Origin: Baffinella frigidus
Taxonomy: Eukaryota > Cryptophyceae > Cryptomonadales > Baffinellaceae
Length of the DNA: 14,291 nt
NCBI GenBank assembly: GCA_026770585.1
Contig: MU646490.1
Span: 140,834 to 155,124 of the forward strand
Direction of reading: 5' to 3'
A program made the translations under genes and the position numbers. The notes beneath the pieces are model-generated. The model worked only from the letters and a program-made list of their open reading frames with translations, did no database searches and was not told the DNA's origin. Shown here in pieces: positions 1-9,225 of this stretch. Within the stretch, counting starts at the first letter, position 1. Every line of letters starts with the position of its first letter.

Positions 1-32
1 AGGGAGGGAGGGAGGGAGGGAGGGAGGGAGGG
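1..32. repeat. AGGG microsatellite at left edge
   Basis: The window opens with perfect AGGG/GGGA tetranucleotide repeats followed by a short G run. It is simple-sequence DNA with no gene. With the C run at the other end it suggests that the boundaries are set by low-complexity sequence, possibly contig ends. Confidence 0.9.
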
Positions 33-644
33 GGGGAGGGCAAGGACCGTGAGCCACTCTTGGGTGACTTTCGAGCACACCACGTGCTTCCCGGCATCCT
101 GCGGCCCTGCCCACCCCCGAAACACACCATCAAACAATCGCACCCCCGATGCACCCCATCAAACTAACCCATCCCAGATACACTCCATTCACCTTACGCG
201 CCCACCGTGTGTTATTCCCTCCAACGGAGGAAGTCGTGTTTGATGGAGGTGGTTTGTTTTGGCAGAGAGCGTCTCGATGAAGCCAAAACTGCAAGGGGGG
301 GGGGCTCGTTCTCAGGGAGAGCTGTCACGCCGTGACAGTGCACTTTGTTGATGTTGCCCGCCATGTACTCGCCCCCAGGAGGCAAAAAAGGCCCTCTCGC
401 TCAGTACATTACAGCCCTCTCCTGTGATGAGCATTGAGCGGCTGCACGCGCAGCGAGAGAGAGAGAGAGAGAGGGAGAGCGCGGGCGCAGCAAGCTGATA
501 TCCGCGACAGGCCGCATTTGTCAAACAGCGCAGACAGGTGGGATTCTTTCTGAAAAAACAGGATGTGGTGTCCTCTCTCACTAGTGGTGGGTGCCGTATG
601 GTGTCCGTACGGCACCGTACGGCAGGGGCCCCGGGTTGGTTGTC
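33..644. other. Non-coding upstream stretch, no gene seen
   Basis: No credible coding region is visible. The stretch holds short inverted repeats (CCATCAAAC near 155 against GTTTGATGG near 238), a G run near 294-303, a GA microsatellite (about 454-474) and an 8-bp perfect inverted repeat, GTGCCGTA (591-598) with TACGGCAC (608-615), that could form a small hairpin. None of these can be assigned a function from sequence alone. Confidence 0.6.
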
Positions 645-773
645 AGGGCAAGCATCTTGCGAGCGCCCCTAGGGCAAGCATCTTGCGAGCGCCCCTAGGG
701 CAAGCATCTTGCGAGCGCCCCTAGGGCAAGCATCTTGCGAGCGCCCCTAGGGCAAGCATCTTGCGAGCGCCCC
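645..773. repeat. 26-bp minisatellite, 5 copies
   Basis: Five head-to-tail copies of a 26-bp unit start at 645, 671, 697, 723 and 749. They are essentially identical; the last lacks its final T. Each unit contains a small perfect palindromic stem, GCAAG-CAT-CTTGC, so the array is a regular series of five potential hairpins about 0.9 kb upstream of the LHC start codon. The near-identity of the copies suggests recent expansion or homogenisation. A regulatory role is possible but not shown. Confidence 0.93.
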
Positions 774-855
774 AGCACATTCGCAGGTGCGTACCGGTGT
801 TGCAGTATCCATCGCGGTAGAATCCAGTTTTCGGCGCGTTGCAGCAGCACGTCAG

Positions 856-1241
856 ATCCCCCCCCAGAACGTTTTTGGAACCCTGCAAAGGGGTGCGTGA
901 GGTTGAGGCTTTGGGACCCGGCCTGGCCAAGCCGGGGCACTAGGTCAGAGCCGGGGCACTAGTCGCAGTGACATCAATAGTACACCAATCACCCGTGCTG
1001 GGCACCAAACTACAGTTGTGCCAGTGCAAGGATTCGTTGTGTGCCATCATCAATCTGCTTGGGACCCCTGCAGAGTGTGTTAGGTTGAGGCTTTGGGACC
1101 CGGCTCTGCACAAGAAGGGGCACTAGTTCAGAGCCGGGGCGCTAGGCGCAGTGACATCAATAGTACACACCTAACCCGTGCTGGTCACACAACCACCTTT
1201 CTTCCAGTAGCAGGATTCACCAATTCCATCTTCAATCTGCG
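856..1241 (+). repeat. Dispersed repeat, copy A plus diverged tandem half
   Basis: The segment at about 856-1081 is nearly identical, in the same orientation, to 4652-4859 on the other side of the LHC gene. Copy A has an extra ~20-bp tandem duplication around 'CCGGGGCACTAG' that copy B lacks. From 1082 to about 1241 the same motif order restarts (GGTTGAGGCTTTGGGACCC, GCAGTGACATCAATAGTACAC, CAATCTGC) in a more diverged form, so copy A is part of a tandem dimer. No coding capacity, clear terminal inverted repeats or target-site duplication was seen. It could be a satellite monomer, a SINE-like element or a non-autonomous transposon fragment. Confidence 0.85.
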
Positions 1242-1688
1242 TCGAGAGTTTTTCGGACAAGGTCTCTCTCTCTGGATGGTTGACACCTGGCGATCCCCCA
1301 TCTCCGCAGCGCCCCCTGACAGCCGCAGTGACAGAACCCCGAAGGCGACTAGCGGACGCCCGGTGCGAGGAAGCCCGCCGTGGGGAGATCGGAGCAGACT
1401 AGTCCTCGGAGCAGCAAACAGCGCCGAGTTAGCCGAAGAGGCAAAGAGCCTTCCTCCGAGAGAGGGTGCCAACGAAAACGCGCACGAGGGAAGAAGAGCA
1501 CAGAGTGAGGCTGCGGCGCGGATCAACGGGCGCTTGATCATACGTCAAGCAACGGGAAGGACGGGGCAGAGCGTTGGGACACCCGGGGGCTAAAGTTTGT
1601 GGCAAGGGCTCCAATTCCGTCAACTTTGGCAACTTTTGGTGCTGTTGACTTCCGGTTTTCTGACAAGATTCTGAGTCTGAGTCCCGAA
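1242..1688. other. 5' flank of the LHC gene
   Basis: This is the sequence between the dispersed repeat and the LHC start codon. It should contain the promoter and 5' UTR, but I see no convincing TATA box, initiator or other recognised element. Open frames crossing it on both strands have no recognisable protein features and are not called. Confidence 0.4.
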
Positions 1689-4295
1689 ATGCTGCGTAAC
1701 CTTCTCGTTGTTTGCGGCCTCGCCGCCGCGTCGGCGTTCTCCGCCCCGTCTGTGCTGCCCCGCGCCAATGTCCGCGGTTCGTTCCCCTTCCCGATGCAGT
1801 CTCTCCTTTCTTCCCCCGCCGCGGTGCCGGACACAAGCAGCACAGAGGAGCCTCGGACGATGCTCGCCAAGCGGCCGAAATGGGCCGAACATCGGCACTG
1901 GATCGACTCGGTGGCGCGCTGCTGCTCGTTTCGAGCAGTGGTGTGGGGCCATAGGTGCAGAAGCGATGGGTACCTTGTCCTGGCTTGCAGTCTCTGGGGC
2001 CGTCCGAGCCAGAGGATCCCCAGCAGAACCCTGTTGGCGTGAGGGTGACGTGTGGGCTGAGGGCTGTTGTGTGTGTTGGCAGCGTCCGTGGCGAAGGGCC
2101 CGAGCATGCAGGCGATGTCTGAGGCCATCCCCTTCCTGCCGAAGCCGAAGAACATCGACGATAGCATGGCTGGGTATTCCGGCTTCGATCCCATGGGCTT
2201 CTCGGACTACTATGACGTGAAGTACCTTCGGGAGGCTGAGATCAAGCACGGCCGCATCTGCATGCTCGCCGTCGTTGGCATGGTGAGTCCCTTACTTTCT
2301 TGTTTCCAGGCACCGGTTGTCGTGACGCCCTCTCCCAAGCTCCCGCACGTGAATCTCGCAGATTTCCCTGGAAGAGCGATGGGAGGATCCCTGCCCGCAG
2401 GCGCGATTCCCTGGCGTTGCTCTCGCAGGCGTCCAGCAGCATGGAGGACAGAACAGCGGGGGATCGCAGGACTGACGTGTAGCAAGTTCCTGCCTGGCTG
2501 CGCGTGGTGCAGAAGCTGGGCGCGCGGTCACAGCTGTGACCAGTTGGGTGCAGGAGGGTCAGGAGTGCCCGGGGGACGGCACCGGAGGTTGTCTTCGCTC
2601 AGGCTTCTCGGTGTCAAGAGAGAAGCAATACGTCTCCCGCTGAGATTTTTTCTGGGCGACGGTAGCGGAGGGGGGAGCTGGGAAGGCAGGGGACAGGCAG
2701 GCGCGGTTCCTGGGTGCAAGCTGCCCGGAGAGGCTCGACAGCAGCTAGTTTACCCCCTGGATCCCCTGCTGCAGTTCCACCCGGAGATCGCCAAGTTCCC
2801 GCAGTTCGAGTCCTTCTCCACCAACCCCCTCCAGGCCTTCTACGAGTGCCCCGCCGCCGGCTGGGTGCAGGTACTTACCTCGCCCACTAGTCCACATCGT
2901 TTTCGTCCACCGCTAGGTTGCTGCACAGCTGTACTGCTGTGCAACTAACCTAGCATGGTGCAGGATGCTTGCGAAAGGCGACAGGTGGTTTGGAGGATGG
3001 CGAACCAGTTAGTCAGTGTAGTTTCCTGGCGTGACGCGGAGCACCGCGTATCCCTCGATTCCAACGTAAGATGCAGATCGATCGGAGCCACCATTTTCGC
3101 GCGCAGGCAGGCAGGCAGGCAAGAAATCGATGGTTCAGTGGGTTGTGTTGGCTGAGGGGTTAGCGTTGCTGAGGGGCGGTGCTGGGGCAATGGCTCAGTG
3201 GGGGGGCAGTGCTTGGGGCTGAGAGGGCGGGGGGTGTCTTGGCGATGGCTGAGTGTTGATGGTTGCGATGGCTGAGTGGTGACGTTTCGCAGATCTTCGT
3301 GTTCCTCGGGATCGTGGAGTCTTTCTCGTACGAGAAGATCTTCTACACTGAGAACGCCCCGGGCGACCTTGGCTTTGATCCCCTCGGCGTCTCGGGCGAC
3401 GCGTCCCGCGCCAAGCACTACGCGGTACACCCCACCGCTCCCTCTCCCTCTCCCTCTCCCTCTCCCTCTCCTTCTCCCTCTCCTCTCTCTCTCCGCCCCG
3501 CTCCCTCTCGAGCTGTTGGTCCCGCACCCGCGACCGAGAGCTGCCCACCTACCTTGCTGCAACTGTTTCTGTGTCCGTCGGAGCGCGCACATGCCCTCCC
3601 TCTCCCCGTGCAACGCAGCATGATCCTGCTGCAACCATCTTGAAGGTTGTGACGTGAGACACACACAGGGACACCGCTCGCTTGGGCGGCGGGAAGTGTA
3701 GACGTTGCGCGGGCCGTGTCTCGGCTGGCCGATGCAGATGCCTTGACTGATGGTGGTTGGTGCGCGTGGGTGGTGGTCCGTACGGTGGTGTTTACTGACG
3801 AATGGTTGGTGGAAACAGCGCGCTGAGATCATGAACGGCCGTCTGGCCATGATTGGCTTCTCGGGCATGCTCCACCACGCCATCCTCACCAAGATGGTCC
3901 GACCCCCCCCCCATCTCTACTCCGCGCCCGGCGCCGACAGCATGTTGAATGTTGAATGGGACCTGCCGCTCGCTTGCTAGCAGTTGCGTCCGATCCCGTC
4001 GCGGCACTGTTGCGTTCGCCACAACAATCGGGGCACCGGGGAGTCAGGGGTTTGATACACCGTGGTCAAGTGGCGAGGGGTCCGTGTTTGACCCCCAGCA
4101 GGTCGTAGGACCTTTCCTTGTAGGCCTACGTCGGATCGTGCTAGGCTACTCGCCACGTCAGGGACATGACACTGTACTGGATGCATTTGAGTGGCATGAA
4201 CTGTTCGGCGGCTGAGTGTTGTTGGCGAACCGCAGGGTCCTTTCGAGCAGATCGCGTCCCAGACCTTCTACCCGATCGGCGCCGGCTTCAAGTAG
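1689..4295 (+). CDS. Light-harvesting chlorophyll a/c-type antenna protein (LHC/FCP family), 6 exons
   Basis: This gene encodes a thylakoid light-harvesting protein that binds chlorophyll and carotenoid. The exons are 1689-1776, 2083-2282, 2745-2870, 3293-3424, 3819-3896 and 4236-4295, giving 684 nt and 227 residues, which is normal for a precursor of this family. Residues 1-16 form a hydrophobic signal peptide ending in ASA|F (F17), the hallmark of bipartite targeting into a complex red plastid. Helix 1 carries EIKHGR (82-87), the chlorophyll-ligand motif ExxHxR. Helix 3 carries EIMNGR (185-190), the ExxNxR partner. GFDPMGF and GFDPLGV are the usual stromal-side motifs. Splice phases agree at every junction. 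The exon 1 donor (GTTCGT, phase 1) is the least certain. The exon 3 acceptor could instead be three bases earlier (2742) or at 2775, all in frame. The exon 5 donor is GTCCGA. The family call is firm; the subfamily (Lhcr, Lhcf or Lhcx-like) is not decided. Confidence 0.9.
1777..2082 (+). other. LHC intron 1 (306 nt)
   Basis: This is a phase-1 intron inferred from the jump between the signal/transit peptide and the sequence [11 protein letters not shown]. The donor is GTTCGT and the acceptor follows TGTGTTGGCAG. The exon 1 frame stays open for another 88 codons, so the donor was chosen by phase and by the plausibility of the joined protein (ANVR-A-SVAKG). No repeats are seen inside. Confidence 0.55.
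2283..2744 (+). other. LHC intron 2 (about 462 nt)
   Basis: The donor GTGAGT is the most canonical in the window. The frame happens to stay open across the intron, but the translated interior is arginine/glycine-rich and unlike any LHC. The 3' end is ambiguous among acceptors at 2741, 2744 and 2774. I chose 2744, which yields [15 protein letters not shown] after the first helix. Confidence 0.6.
2871..3292 (+). repeat. LHC intron 3 with degenerate GGCTGAGTG repeats
   Basis: The donor is GTACTT and the acceptor follows GTTTCGCAG. The 3' half (about 3130-3285) is built from degenerate repeats of a GATGGCTGAGTG / GTTGCTGAGGGG type. A GCAG tetranucleotide run lies near 3106-3120. No gene is contained. 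Confidence 0.7.
3425..3818 (+). repeat. LHC intron 4 with CTCCCT microsatellite
   Basis: The donor is GTACAC and the acceptor follows GGAAACAG. The first 100 bases carry a (CTCCCT)n tract at about 3438-3482 that decays into CTCTCTC. The purine-rich complement reads as an arginine/glutamate repeat frame on the minus strand; that frame is an artefact. Confidence 0.8.
3897..4235 (+). other. LHC intron 5 (339 nt)
   Basis: The donor GTCCGA is followed by a C run; the acceptor follows GAACCGCAG. It contains TGTTGAA in tandem near 3943-3957 and a short segment near 4062-4095 that superficially resembles tRNA promoter boxes (see rejected items). Nothing else is recognised. Confidence 0.65.
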
Positions 4296-4651
4296 GCGCA
4301 TCATCATAGGATGCATGTAATGTAAACATCCGAACGAAAACGGGAATAGAACACGCTGAAAAGCAATCTGCGTGTCGCGCCTGCTCGCTGCTTTTCTTGC
4401 CTTCCAAAGACCCTTGTTGAACCAAAAGAGGCTTCTGCGAGCTGCTGCGCATGCGCGTGGGTAATTTTATCTATGAGCGGTGTTGCAGGCCCGAGCAAGT
4501 GGTGGAGTGAGAGTGTCATCGCACACTGTACAGACAGACAATCTCGAGAAGACTACGTCTATGTACCGGGGAACACATGTTAGGCAGACAGACCAATCCT
4601 TCTGAAACGACATACAGGAAGCATGTAAGGTTATTGCGGACTGTTAAATAC
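4296..4651. other. LHC 3' UTR and start of intergenic region, with TGTAA motifs
   Basis: Two consecutive TGTAA pentamers lie at 4316-4325, starting 21 bases after the LHC stop codon. TGTAA is the polyadenylation signal in green algae; whether this lineage uses it is unknown, so that role is a suggestion only. The rest of the stretch shows no gene or repeat. Confidence 0.4.
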
Positions 4652-4859
4652 ATCCCCCCCCAGAACGTTTTTGGAACCCTGCAAAGGGGTGCATGAGGTT
4701 GAGGCTTTGGGACCCGGCCTGGCCAAGCCGAGGCACTAGTCGCAGTGACATCAATAGTACACCCCTAACCCGTGCAGGGCACAAAACTACAGTTGTGCCA
4801 GTGCAAGGATTCGTTGTGTGCCATCATCAATCTGCTTGGGACCCCTGCAGAGTGTGTTA
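4652..4859 (+). repeat. Dispersed repeat, copy B
   Basis: This is a near-identical direct copy of 856-1081, beginning at ATCCCCCCCCAGAACG and ending at CTGCAGAGTGTGTTA. It lacks the internal ~20-bp duplication of copy A. Beyond 4859 the sequence becomes unrelated (ACATGTAGG), where copy A continues into a second diverged monomer. The two copies bracket the LHC gene. Confidence 0.9.
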
Positions 4860-5460
4860 CATGTAGGTTTGACATTCCAGAGAGGCACTTGGTGGGGCTT
4901 GCCATAAGGTCCTGTGGACCTTCTGAGTCGTCTGCATGTATGCATGTGTGGCTTAAAGAACCTTGGCCTGCAAGGTGCAACTCATTCTATCGTTGGTTCA
5001 TGATTGTCGGCTGTTCGTCTCACCTGATGTAGGGTTTTGGGCGGCGGTTGTATTCTGGACCCCCCTGAGGGTCCTTATTTAGATAGCCTTAAGGTGACCT
5101 ATTGAAAAGCTTTAAGCTGACCTGTCCCTACACCCCCTAAGATACCTGCTCAGTTTCAGATTGGGAACCGTTTCTCACACATGAGATCGCCGCGGTGGTG
5201 TTCACAGAAGCGCATTTGGCATTCCCTACATTGTACATGTACACATGTATCGTCGCAGACTCCCGCAGCGGGGTGCTGGCACCCGCCCTCCATTTCGCAG
5301 TTGCCACCCGGTGCAATCGGGGCAATGGGGATGATGGGCACCACCCCTTCGGAAACCAAAAAAATTACTGCTGGCTGGCCTTCGCTCGAAATTCGAACAG
5401 ACGCTCGTTCGCAAATTGTCAGTTGATGGTCAAATCCACAAAAAACCAATCATATTTCGA
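4860..5460. other. Intergenic region upstream of the dehydrogenase gene
   Basis: No credible gene is seen. It contains a small hairpin (GGACCC / GGGTCC, near 5057-5074) and a GTACATGTACACATGTA palindrome-rich patch near 5231-5250. Promoter and 5' UTR of the downstream gene should lie here, but no core promoter motif stands out. Confidence 0.4.
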
Positions 5461-7848
5461 ATGAGGAGTTCACGGCCCGCGCTGTCGATCCTGGCGGCGC
5501 TTTCGCTGCTCTCTAAAGTCGCTGGGGGCAGCACGCCCAAAATGCCCTTGGCGTTCGCGGGCGGCTTTCCGGGGTTGGGTGTATTGCGCGGCGGCTGGTC
5601 CAACCGTCCTTTTTCGCTCAAGCCTCGGGATTCCCGAAGCCTCTGCACCAGGACGGCGCTCGGCGCGCGAATGTCAGGGAGCCTGCCACTACGGGGTGGC
5701 GCTCCGCTCGAGGGCGACGACAACGGGGTAAGCCCCGCGTCGCAACCAGGCGAGCCGAGGTGGCACCTTGGAGAGAGGCTGACGAGCCTGTGGTCCTGAC
5801 AGGATTCCGATATGGAGTCGTCGAGTGTGAGCATCAACCGCAAGGACATGTTGGAACGGGTGGGAAAAGCTGCTGTGCGTCCCCTCCCCATCCCCCGCCC
5901 GAAGCTGTAAATAGCGCCTCTCTAGGCTCCGCGCATCAATCATGTTGAGCGGCGAAAGCGGGGCACTAGTGCAAAGCACATGGAGCGCGAATGACGGGGG
6001 GTTGCGGTGGTGGACAAGGAGAGCGAATGACGGATCGGGCGGAAATGGTGGGTGGCAGTTGGCAATGTCGCCCACGGGGAAGACGGAGCCGCGCAAGGTC
6101 ACCATTGTTGGCTCTGGTAAAGACCCCTCCTTCCTCGACTCACTCGCTCGCCAGGTCATGGTTCAGGGTAGCGCCACCGGAGGGCGCGAGAGGAGGCAAG
6201 AGCTGGTTGTAATATATTGTGAGACAAGACCTTGCCGGGAGGCAACGCGCTGGCTGCCCGCACCAGCCGCACCGCGAGTCTCTCAGGGCTGGCTGACTAG
6301 ACTGACTGATGGAGGAAAGGTGGGTGGGAGGAGGAGCTGTGGCACGCGACGTGTGTCGTGTCGCGCTGGCGGCAACCCTGGCGCTAGGGCTGCTGTCTGG
6401 CAGGCAGCAGGCAGCTGTTGAGTGATGTGCTCTCCCCCTGGGACTTGGTCTCGCAGGCAACTGGGCATGCGCCATCGCGGGGATTGTCGCGGCGAACTGC
6501 GCGCGCCAGGCCCATCTTGACTCTACTGTCCGCATGTGGTGCGCGCCCTCTCCCCCACCGCGCACCATCTCTCTCGCATAATCCATCGTCGCATTGCTAT
6601 CCTTGTTCTTATGCATCATCCTGGTGTCCTCCTCCCCCTCCTCCTCCCCCTCCTCCTCCCCATCCTCCTCCTACTCCTCCTCCTCCCCCTGCGCCAATCC
6701 GCCAACGTGATTGCCTGAGCCCTGTTTGCCCCGTTGCCGGACAGAACCGGACAATCTGTCCAGCATCCCCCCGTTCACACTCAGCCCTGCGCCATCCATC
6801 ATCCGAAGGTTGGACACCAATTCCCAGCTCTGCCTGAGTTTTATTTTGGCTCGTCATAAAAACGTTATATCCGCCTTTTTGTACTGGATTTCAGCTCTTC
6901 AATAATTTTAAAGGCGAGCCATAATGAAAATGCAGGCAGAGCTATAATTCCTGGGCTGGTGTGCGCCACAAGACACGCGGTTGGCCCAGGAAGAGAAGGC
7001 GTGCTGTGGCAGTGGTGGTGCGCAAGTGCTCACTAGCCACCCGAAGTGAACCAGATCGATTTGAACCAGATCGTTTTTTTCACCAGACGATAAACTCTCT
7101 GAGTGAATGGTCTGTGAAATGTACTACAGGTAGCCACATGGATCTGGTAAAGTTGGGGTGGGTGGTGGGAGGGCGTGCAGGGTGGCGCACTGCTGATACG
7201 CATGAGCAGTGCGGTGGAGTCAGCCAGGCCTGACACGCACTCTCCCCCGCAGGGTGTTCGACGAGGTGGTCGACGGCAAGAAGCTCACCGATTGGATGAA
7301 CCTGGTCCCCTCTTCCCCCTGCCACAACCCAAATCTTCAAACCCTAAACCCTAAACCCTGAACCCCGAACCCTGAACCCTGAACCCTGAACCCTGAACTC
7401 TACCCCAAAACCGAAAACCGAAAACCGAAAAACGAAAACCCTTTACCCTTGACCCGAAACCCGAAACCCTAACCCCAAAACCCTCAACCCGAAACCCTAA
7501 ACCCTAGACCCGAAATCGGAAAACCTAAACCCTAAACCCTAAACCTTGAACCCTAAACTCTGAACCCTAAATCCAAAACCCTAAACCCTAAACCCTAACT
7601 CCTAAACCCGAAACCCGAAACCCGAAACTCGATGGTGAAAACGCAGCCGTGCCTTATGCTCCCTGATCCTAACCCGTTTGTTGGTTGAGGGTTCAGGGGA
7701 AAGGTTGGATGAAGCCTGGTCAAGATGCCTCCAGTGAAACCGTGTCATCATGCTGCCTCTGTGGGCCTCCCGTCTCGACTTCAAATACTGCTGGCACTGT
7801 GGTGTTGTGTGTGTGTCTGTGTCTGTGTCTGTGTCTGTGTGTCTGTGA

Positions 7849-7901
<53 letters not shown>

Positions 7902-9194
7902 AGAGAGAGCGCAAGACAGAGAGCGAGAGAGCGAGCGCGGAAGGCGCAGAAAGGAGTGGGTGGGTGGGTGGTGGCATGCCACCTTGGCAGCGAGGCTGAA
8001 CAAGAGGTGGGTGCTCTGGATGGCAGGAGCACGAGAATGTCAAGTACCTCCCGGGCGTCAAACTCCCGGTCTCTTGCCAAAACACCTCCCCCCCCCACCC
8101 CTCCTCTTGCCAAATACCCTCCCTCCCCCCACCCTCCCTGATGCCAAAACAACTCCCTCTCCTCACCCTCCCTGATGCCAAAATGAGCCCTCCCTCCCTG
8201 ACCCTCCCTCTTGTCAAAACGAGGGCTCCCTCCCCGCAGCCTCTCGCGTGACTGACAGTGCGCTCTCCCTACCGCTTGATGTGGTGGCGTATTGATGGGA
8301 CCACATCACGCGCAGCGCGAGAGTGCTGATGGGAGACTGCGTCGCAGGAGAACATTCTGGCGATGGCGCACACCAGTCTCTTGTGGGGGAAGCCCTAACC
8401 CGTACAGTCCTTCCCAGCAACGGTACATATCCTCATCCCGAACGGTACTGGGACGCAGGAGAACATCGTGGCGATAGCGGACGTGGGGGAGGCGTGCCAG
8501 GATGCAGATGTTCTCATCTTCTGCCTCCCCCACCAGGTCGACCCTCTCTGTACCCCACCAGGTACCCCTCCACCACTCAGTCAACCCTCCCGCACTAAGT
8601 CAATCGGATGTGGTTGGCTTAGTGATCGGATGTGATTGACGCACTAAGTCAATCAAATTCGGATGGGGGGGAGGCGTGCCAGGACGCGGATGGTCTCAAC
8701 TTCTGCCTCCCCCACCAGCCCCCCCCCTCAATCAGACCACTCCTCCGTATCCCGCACCAGGCCAGGTCGCTCCTGGTGCCAGGCGCTGGGGCAGAGGCAC
8801 GAGTGGTGGCGCGGGTGGTGGCGCGAGTGGTGGCGCGAGTGGTGGCGCGAGTGGTGGCGCGAGTGGTGGCGCGAGTGGTGGCGCGGGTGGTGGCGCGAGT
8901 GGTGGCAGAGTCACGAGTGACGCGAGTGGTTCCGAGGCTCTCCTGGTGGCAGGCGTGGGGTGTGAGATAGCGAGGTGTCTGTGCTGGGACGCCAGTGGTG
9001 GCTGCCAGGCCTGGGGGCAGCGACACTCGCCAGTGGTGGCAGACATGCGCGGGGGAAGTACCACTCCTGGGAGCAGCCTGGCGCTCTCTCGAGGGCGCCG
9101 CTGGGGGGGGGGAGGCACTCATCGTGCCACATCTGCGCCGGGCGGCAGACATGCGTGCGGCAGAGGCACTCCTTGAGGCAGTGAGAGAGGCTGC

Positions 9195-9225
<31 letters not shown>

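Noticed and set aside
645-773. CRISPR-like array
   Set aside because: Units are head to tail with no spacers, and the window is clearly eukaryotic.
1093-1593. 166-codon open frame upstream of the LHC gene, and the antisense frames over it
   Set aside because: It starts inside the dispersed repeat, has no recognisable domain or signal, and its composition resembles translated GC-rich non-coding DNA.
2542-2964. Possible exon-end echoes in the LHC gene (GGGTGCAGG in intron 2; GGTGCAGGATGCTTGC in intron 3 against exon 3's end)
   Set aside because: Matches are short (about 10-12 bases) and one lies upstream of the exon. They are not clearly better than chance, so the echo pattern is claimed only for the dehydrogenase gene.
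2945-3892. 315-codon minus-strand open frame across LHC exons 4 and 5
   Set aside because: It is a shadow of LHC coding exons plus the CTCCCT microsatellite (Arg/Gly/Glu repeats). The sense-strand exons carry the conserved LHC motifs.
4023-4100. tRNA- or SINE-like patch (TGGTCAAGTGGCGA and TGTTTGACCCC) in LHC intron 5
   Set aside because: The A-box-like and B-box-like words are too close together for a tRNA, and no acceptor stem could be paired.
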